Positions 49,708 through 53,965 of a stretch of DNA of 53,965 bases are shown in pieces. The stretch covers positions 1 to 53,965 of the forward strand of contig NZ_CALART010000052.1 of assembly GCF_937888285.1 (NCBI RefSeq). Reading direction: 5' to 3'. The stretch's first letter is position 1, and each line of letters starts with the position of its first letter. The DNA comes from an uncultured Aquimonas sp. (GTDB lineage: Bacteria > Pseudomonadota > Gammaproteobacteria > Xanthomonadales > Xanthomonadaceae). The position numbers were made by a program, and so were the translations under genes. Below the pieces are notes generated by a model. The model had not been told where the DNA came from. It saw only the letters and a list, made by a program, of their open reading frames with translations, and searched no databases.

Positions 49708-49736
49708 CCGACGCGGCGGGCCATGCAGCGTAAAAT
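49708..49736 (+). promoter_or_regulatory. Promoter of purB
   Basis: TAAAAT at 49731-49736 is a good -10; 17 bases upstream is CCGACG (49708-49713), a weak -35. About 33 bases separate the -10 from the ATG. Confidence 0.5.
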
Positions 49737-49769
49737 CCGCGGCCTCCCCTCCCCGCCTGCGCGAGCCCC

Positions 49770-51143
49770 ATGTCCACAGCCCTCTCTCCGCTGACCGCCC
49801 TGTCTCCCGTCGATGGCCGCTACGGCGCCAAGGTCGACGCCCTGCGGCCGGTGTTCTCCGAGTACGGCCTGATCCGCGCCCGCGTACGGGTCGAGGTCGA
49901 GTGGCTGCTGGCCCTGGCCGCGCACCCGGGCATCCCCGAACTCAAGCCCTTTTCCGCGGACGCCAGCGCGCGCCTGCGCGCACTGGCCGCGCAGTTCTCG
50001 GTGGCCGACGCCGAGCGGGTCAAGGAGATCGAACGCACCACCAACCACGACGTCAAGGCGGTCGAGTACTTCATCAAGGAGCGCCTGCGCGAGGACGCCG
50101 AGCTCGGGCCCGCGCTGGAGTTCGTGCACTTCGCCTGCACCTCGGAAGACATCAACAACCTGAGCTACTCGCTGATGCTGGCCGAGGCCCGCCGCGAGGT
50201 GCTGCAGCCGGCACTGGGCAAGCTCGATGCCAAGCTGCGCGAGCTGGCGCACGCCCACGCCGAGCTGCCGATGCTCTCGCGCACGCACGGCCAGACCGCC
50301 TCGCCGACCACCGTGGGCAAGGAAATCGCCAACGTGCTGGCGCGCCTGCGCCGCCAGCTGAAGCAGTTGGACGCAGTCGAGCTGCAGGGCAAGATCAATG
50401 GCGCGGTCGGCAACTACAACGCCCACGTGGTCGCCTATCCTGACGTCGACTGGGCGGGGCTGGCGCAGATGCTGGTGGAGGGCCTGGGCCTGCACTTCAA
50501 CCCCTACACCACCCAGATCGAGCCGCACGACTGCATCGCCGAACTCTGCGACGTGCAGCGCCGCATCAACACCATCGGTATCGACTTCTGCCGCGATGTC
50601 TGGGGCTACATCTCGCTGGGCTATTTCAAGCAGGCGGTGAAGGCCGGCGAAGTTGGCAGCTCGACCATGCCGCACAAGGTCAACCCGATCGACTTCGAGA
50701 ACGCCGAAGGCAACTTCGGCATCGCCAACGGCCTGCTGGAGCACTTTGCCTCCAAGCTGCCGATCAGCCGCTGGCAGCGCGATCTGACCGACTCCACCGT
50801 GCTGCGTGCGCTGGGCGTGGCGTTTGCCCACAGCCTGATCGCCATCGATGCCCTGATGCGCGGCCTGGGCAAACTCTCGGCCGATCCGGATCGTCTGGCG
50901 GCCGACCTCGACGCCGCCTGGGAAGTGCTGGCCGAACCGGTGCAGACAGTCATGCGCCGCCACGGCCTGCCCAATCCCTACGAGCAGCTGAAAGCGCTGA
51001 CCCGCGGCCACGGCATCACCCAGGAGTCGATGCGCGCCTTCATCGCCTCGCTGGACCTGCCCGAGCACGACAAGTCGCGGCTGCTCATGCTGAGCCCGGG
51101 CGACTACACCGGCCTTGCCGCGAAACTTGCGAAGGCGATCTGA
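49770..51143 (+). CDS. purB: Adenylosuccinate lyase
   Basis: 457 residues. TSEDINNLSYSLMLAEAR, the catalytic TRTHGQTASPTTVGKE-type segment (SRTHGQTASPTT) and the signature SSTMPHKVNPIDFENAEGN are complete. It acts twice in purine synthesis, on SAICAR and adenylosuccinate, releasing fumarate. One base separates its stop from the next ATG, so it is co-translated with the hydroxylase gene. Confidence 0.97.
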   Translation: MSTALSPLTALSPVDGRYGAKVDALRPVFSEYGLIRARVRVEVEWLLALAAHPGIPELKPFSADASARLRALAAQFSVADAERVKEIERTTNHDVKAVEYFIKERLREDAELGPALEFVHFACTSEDINNLSYSLMLAEARREVLQPALGKLDAKLRELAHAHAELPMLSRTHGQTASPTTVGKEIANVLARLRRQLKQLDAVELQGKINGAVGNYNAHVVAYPDVDWAGLAQMLVEGLGLHFNPYTTQIEPHDCIAELCDVQRRINTIGIDFCRDVWGYISLGYFKQAVKAGEVGSSTMPHKVNPIDFENAEGNFGIANGLLEHFASKLPISRWQRDLTDSTVLRALGVAFAHSLIAIDALMRGLGKLSADPDRLAADLDAAWEVLAEPVQTVMRRHGLPNPYEQLKALTRGHGITQESMRAFIASLDLPEHDKSRLLMLSPGDYTGLAAKLAKAI

Positions 51144-51144
51144 G

Positions 51145-52371
51145 ATGGCGATCGCCCCGCGCAAGCGCGCCGCAATCTCCACGCTGCCGATCGAAGTGCA
51201 GGCCAGCGCGAAGCATCGCCTCGGCATGGCGCCGGCCGTCTTCCTGCGCGACTACTGGCAGAAGCGCCCCCTGCTGATCCGCGGCGCCTTCGCCGACGTG
51301 GCCTGTCCGATCACGCCCGAAGATCTCGCGGGTCTCGCCTGCGAGGACGGCGCGCTGTCGCGCCTGGTGCTGCACGATCGCCGCAAGGACCACTACGCGC
51401 TGGAGACCGGCCCGTTTCCCGAAGCGCGCTTCGCGAGCTTGAGCGAACGCGACTGGACCCTGCTGGTGCAGGACGTCGACAAGTGGGACGCCGATGTCGC
51501 GGCGCTGAAGCAGCACTACGGCTTCCTGCCGCGCTGGCGCATCGACGACATCATGATCAGCTATGCGGTGCCGGGAGGCTCGGTGGGCCCGCACGTCGAC
51601 CAGTACGATGTCTTCCTGATGCAGGGCCTGGGCGAGCGGCGCTGGCAGATCGACGTCGATCCGGCTGCGCCCAAGACCTTCCGCGAGGGCGCGCAGCTGC
51701 GCCTGCTACAGCAGTTCACGCCCAGCCACGACTGGGTGCTTGGGCCCGGCGACGTGCTCTACCTGCCGCCCGGCGTGCCCCACCACGGCGTGGCCGAAAC
51801 GCCCTGTCTCACCCTGTCGCTGGGCATGCGCGCGCCGTCCGTCAACGAGCTGGTCACTGACCTCGCCGACGAGCTGGGCGCCCAGCTCTCGGAAGAGCTG
51901 CGCTATGTCGATCCTGATCTCGCACCGGCACGCGATGTCGCCGAGATCGATGCCGCCGCACTCGCCCGCGTGCGCCAAGCGCTGGCGCCGCTGCTGGCGA
52001 TGGACGACGCGGCCCTGGGCCGCTGGTTCGGGCGCTTCATCACCGCCTATCGCAATGCCGGCACGCCGCAGCCGGGTCCGCGCCTGCCCAGCCGGGCCAA
52101 GCTCGAAGAGACACTGGCCGCCGGCGGCCAGCTCGGCTGGCATCCCTTCAGCCGCAGCGCCTGGGCGCGACAGGGCCGAGGCGCTCTCCTGTTCGTGCAC
52201 GGTGAGGCGCATCCCTGCAGTCTGGCCGGCGCCAAGCGACTCGCCCGCAGCGATGCGTTGGACGGCAGCGACTGGGCCGCGCTCAAGCCACAGGACCGCG
52301 ACAGCGCCTGGGCCCTGGTGCAGGCCGGGCATCTGATCCTGCAGCCGGCGCGCAAGTCGCGCGCGCGTTGA
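51145..52371 (+). CDS. roxA: Ribosomal protein L16 arginine hydroxylase (RoxA/YcfD)
   Basis: 408 residues, JmjC-type Fe(II)/2-oxoglutarate oxygenase. Iron ligands are in GPHVDQYDVFL (HxD) and the distal His in GVPHHGVAE. An N-terminal YWQKRPLLIRGAF and a C-terminal winged-helix-like part (about 230-400) are normal for YcfD, which hydroxylates Arg81 of ribosomal protein uL16 and links oxygen to translation. The order purB, roxA, GNAT is a Lysobacterales pattern. Confidence 0.92.
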   Translation: MAIAPRKRAAISTLPIEVQASAKHRLGMAPAVFLRDYWQKRPLLIRGAFADVACPITPEDLAGLACEDGALSRLVLHDRRKDHYALETGPFPEARFASLSERDWTLLVQDVDKWDADVAALKQHYGFLPRWRIDDIMISYAVPGGSVGPHVDQYDVFLMQGLGERRWQIDVDPAAPKTFREGAQLRLLQQFTPSHDWVLGPGDVLYLPPGVPHHGVAETPCLTLSLGMRAPSVNELVTDLADELGAQLSEELRYVDPDLAPARDVAEIDAAALARVRQALAPLLAMDDAALGRWFGRFITAYRNAGTPQPGPRLPSRAKLEETLAAGGQLGWHPFSRSAWARQGRGALLFVHGEAHPCSLAGAKRLARSDALDGSDWAALKPQDRDSAWALVQAGHLILQPARKSRAR

Positions 52372-52391
52372 CTCCACCGACGAGACCGGTC

Positions 52392-53342
52392 ATGAGCGCA
52401 GCCATTCCCGAAGGCTTCACTGTCGAACCCGCCGACTACCGCCGCGATTTCGACAGCCTGCGCGCGATCCGCGACGAGGTCTTCGTGCGCGGCCAGAGCG
52501 TGCCGCTGGACATCGAACTCGATGCGCTCGATCCACTCTGCCAGCACGTGATCGCGCGCAGTACGGACGGTGCGGCCATCGGTACCGGTCGACTGATGCC
52601 CGATGGCCGCATTGGCCGTATGGCGGTGCTCGAGACCTGGCGCGGGCGCGGCGTCGGCGGGGTGATGCTGGAGCGCCTGGTCGAGATCGCTCGCACCCGC
52701 GGCCTGCAGCAGGTCGAGCTGCACTCGCAGGTGCATGCGCGCGACTTCTACGAGCGCCACGGCTTCGAGGCCTACGGGGACAACTTCTTCGAGGCCGGCA
52801 TCGAGCACGTGCACATGCGTCGCGTCCTGGACGAAGACGAGATTCCGCGCAGCGCCGGCCCGGAGCTGCTCAACATCGACAGCGAGCACGAGGCCCGCGA
52901 GGTGAGCCTGCAGCTCGTCCAGCGCTCGCGGCACCGCCTGAGCGTGTTCGCCCGCGACCTCGACCCACTGCTGCTGGGCACGCCGGAAGCGGTCGAAGCC
53001 CTGCGCCAGCTGCTGGCCCGCGGCCGCGGCGTCGAGGTGCGCGTCCTGCTGCAGGAGCCGGCCAGCTTGCAGCGCGCCCAGCACCCCTGGCTGCCGCTGA
53101 TGCAGCGCCTCACCAGCCTGATCCACGTTCGCCATGTCAGCGAGCCCATCGACCAGCAGAACCCGATGGCCCTGCTGCTGAACGATGCCGGCGGGTTCTT
53201 CCTGCGCCCGCTCGCCAGCCGCTTCGAGGGCAGCGCCAGCCTGCAGGCGGAAGGCCGCCGTCGCCAGCTGCAGAACGAATTCGACGCGCTCTGGGAGCGC
53301 GGCCAGCCCTGCACCGAACTGCGCGCGCTGAGCGGGTTGTAG
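52392..53342 (+). CDS. GNAT acetyltransferase fused to an uncharacterised C-terminal domain
   Basis: 316 residues. The first 150 form a GNAT domain with the acetyl-CoA loop GRMAVLETWRGRGVGGVML and FYERHGFEAYG. The C-terminal 160 (SLQLVQRSRHRLSVFARDLDPLLLGTPEAVEALRQLL region) form a separate domain resembling a phospholipase-D-like fold without an intact HxK motif, found in this order behind GNAT domains. Substrate unknown. The ATG at 52392 has only a weak ribosome site; an upstream in-frame TTG is the alternative. Confidence 0.82.
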   Translation: MSAAIPEGFTVEPADYRRDFDSLRAIRDEVFVRGQSVPLDIELDALDPLCQHVIARSTDGAAIGTGRLMPDGRIGRMAVLETWRGRGVGGVMLERLVEIARTRGLQQVELHSQVHARDFYERHGFEAYGDNFFEAGIEHVHMRRVLDEDEIPRSAGPELLNIDSEHEAREVSLQLVQRSRHRLSVFARDLDPLLLGTPEAVEALRQLLARGRGVEVRVLLQEPASLQRAQHPWLPLMQRLTSLIHVRHVSEPIDQQNPMALLLNDAGGFFLRPLASRFEGSASLQAEGRRRQLQNEFDALWERGQPCTELRALSGL

Positions 53343-53457
53343 TGTCCGCGGGCCTGCGCCACCGTCCTGCGGCACATAGCCAAGTGCGGGCGAATCCCCG
53401 AAACTAGCGCCCCTTGAAGCGGCCCCCAGCCCCGCGGGCCGTGCGAGACGCGCCCGC

Positions 53458-53965
53458 ATGCCCTTCGCTTCCGTCCTGATCGCCAACCGCGGCGAGATCG
53501 CCTGCCGCATCATCCGCACCTGCCGCCGTCTGGGCATCCGCACCATTGCGGTCTACTCGGACGCCGATGCCGGTGCGCAGCACGCGCGGCTCGCCGACGT
53601 CGCCGTGCACATCGGTGGCTCGGCCCCGCGCGACAGCTACCTGCGACCCGAAGCGATCCTGGAGGCCGCGCGCGCCACCGGTGCCGAGGCCATCCATCCC
53701 GGCTACGGGTTTCTGTCGGAGAACGCCGACTTCGCGGATGCAGTGGCTGCTGCAGGACTTGTCTTCATCGGCCCCTCCGGCGGCTCGATGCGCAAGATGG
53801 GCTCGAAGGCCGGCGCCAAGGAGCTGATGGCCGCCGCCGGCGTGCCGGTGGTGCCGGGCTATACCGGCGAGGACCAGTCGCGCGACCGCCTCGCCGCCGA
53901 GGCCGAACGTATCGGCTATCCGCTGATGATCAAGGCCGCCCACGGCGGCGGCGGCAAGGGCATGC
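53458..53965 (+). CDS. Biotin carboxylase subunit of an acyl-CoA carboxylase (partial)
   Basis: The first 169 residues of a biotin-dependent carboxylase, cut by the window end. FASVLIANRGEIACRIIRTCRRLGI, HPGYGFLSENADFA, FIGPSGGSMRKMGSKAGAK and MIKAAHGGGGKGM are the conserved N-terminal and ATP-grasp segments. The pattern is that of the alpha subunit of 3-methylcrotonyl- or propionyl/acyl-CoA carboxylase rather than AccC, but the discriminating C-terminal half is missing. Confidence 0.9.
   Translation, partial: MPFASVLIANRGEIACRIIRTCRRLGIRTIAVYSDADAGAQHARLADVAVHIGGSAPRDSYLRPEAILEAARATGAEAIHPGYGFLSENADFADAVAAAGLVFIGPSGGSMRKMGSKAGAKELMAAAGVPVVPGYTGEDQSRDRLAAEAERIGYPLMIKAAHGGGGKGM

Noticed and set aside
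48252..51227. A 991-codon minus-strand frame joining fumC to antisense purB
   Set aside because: FumC begins at 49652 with a good ribosome site; everything upstream in the frame is the complement of purB and carries no family motif.

Overview
The window is a contiguous, very GC-rich and gene-dense piece of a gammaproteobacterial chromosome. Gene families and gene order point to the Lysobacterales (Xanthomonadales): a plant-type glutamate-cysteine ligase, the engB / cytochrome c4 / two-dsbA block, a tsaD-rpsU-yqeY block, KdkA, and purB followed by an L16 arginine hydroxylase and a GNAT protein. I see no insertion sequence, integrase, prophage or CRISPR array. The genus cannot be fixed by eye.

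Region 1 (1-23.3 kb) is mostly housekeeping. It holds a DegV lipid-binding protein, a PP-loop ATP pyrophosphatase, and a glutathione-dependent formaldehyde module (frmR-frmA-frmB on the minus strand, with a recognisable FrmR operator). PEP carboxylase and gshA follow, the latter making the glutathione the formaldehyde module needs. Next come EngB, a di-haem cytochrome c4, two DsbA-like oxidoreductases, an EEP-family phosphatase/nuclease, a TauE exporter, a soluble lytic transglycosylase and the CCA-adding enzyme. A tight minus-strand pterin operon follows (folB, an SDR, a PTPS-III-like enzyme, midA, vanZ). The region ends with tsaD divergent from rpsU-yqeY.

Region 2 (23.3-42.8 kb) is more accessory and envelope-oriented. 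It has an MFS exporter, a secreted DUF4139 protein, a Dcp-type M3 peptidase lipoprotein, a membrane-bound winged-helix/TPR regulator divergent from a large secreted beta-helix-like protein, a mini secreted protein, an ABC exporter pair, a DUF885 peptidase-like protein, and three tandem secreted right-handed beta-helix paralogues. Four of the secreted proteins share a short acidic motif of the form F/Y-A/R-D-G-F/L-E. In three it is at the extreme C-terminus; in one it lies just behind the signal peptide. This tagged secretome is my best candidate for an undescribed system.

Region 3 (42.9-54 kb) contains two RNA genes that no protein track shows, the small SRP RNA (ffs) and tRNA-Ser(GGA), both on the minus strand. 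They are followed by a metallo-beta-lactamase-fold hydrolase coupled to Kdo kinase (kdkA), a glycosyltransferase, two diguanylate cyclases, divergent fumC and purB, the ribosomal L16 arginine hydroxylase, a GNAT fusion, and the start of a biotin carboxylase cut by the window edge.

All calls are from reading the sequence and recalled family motifs; no database search was run.
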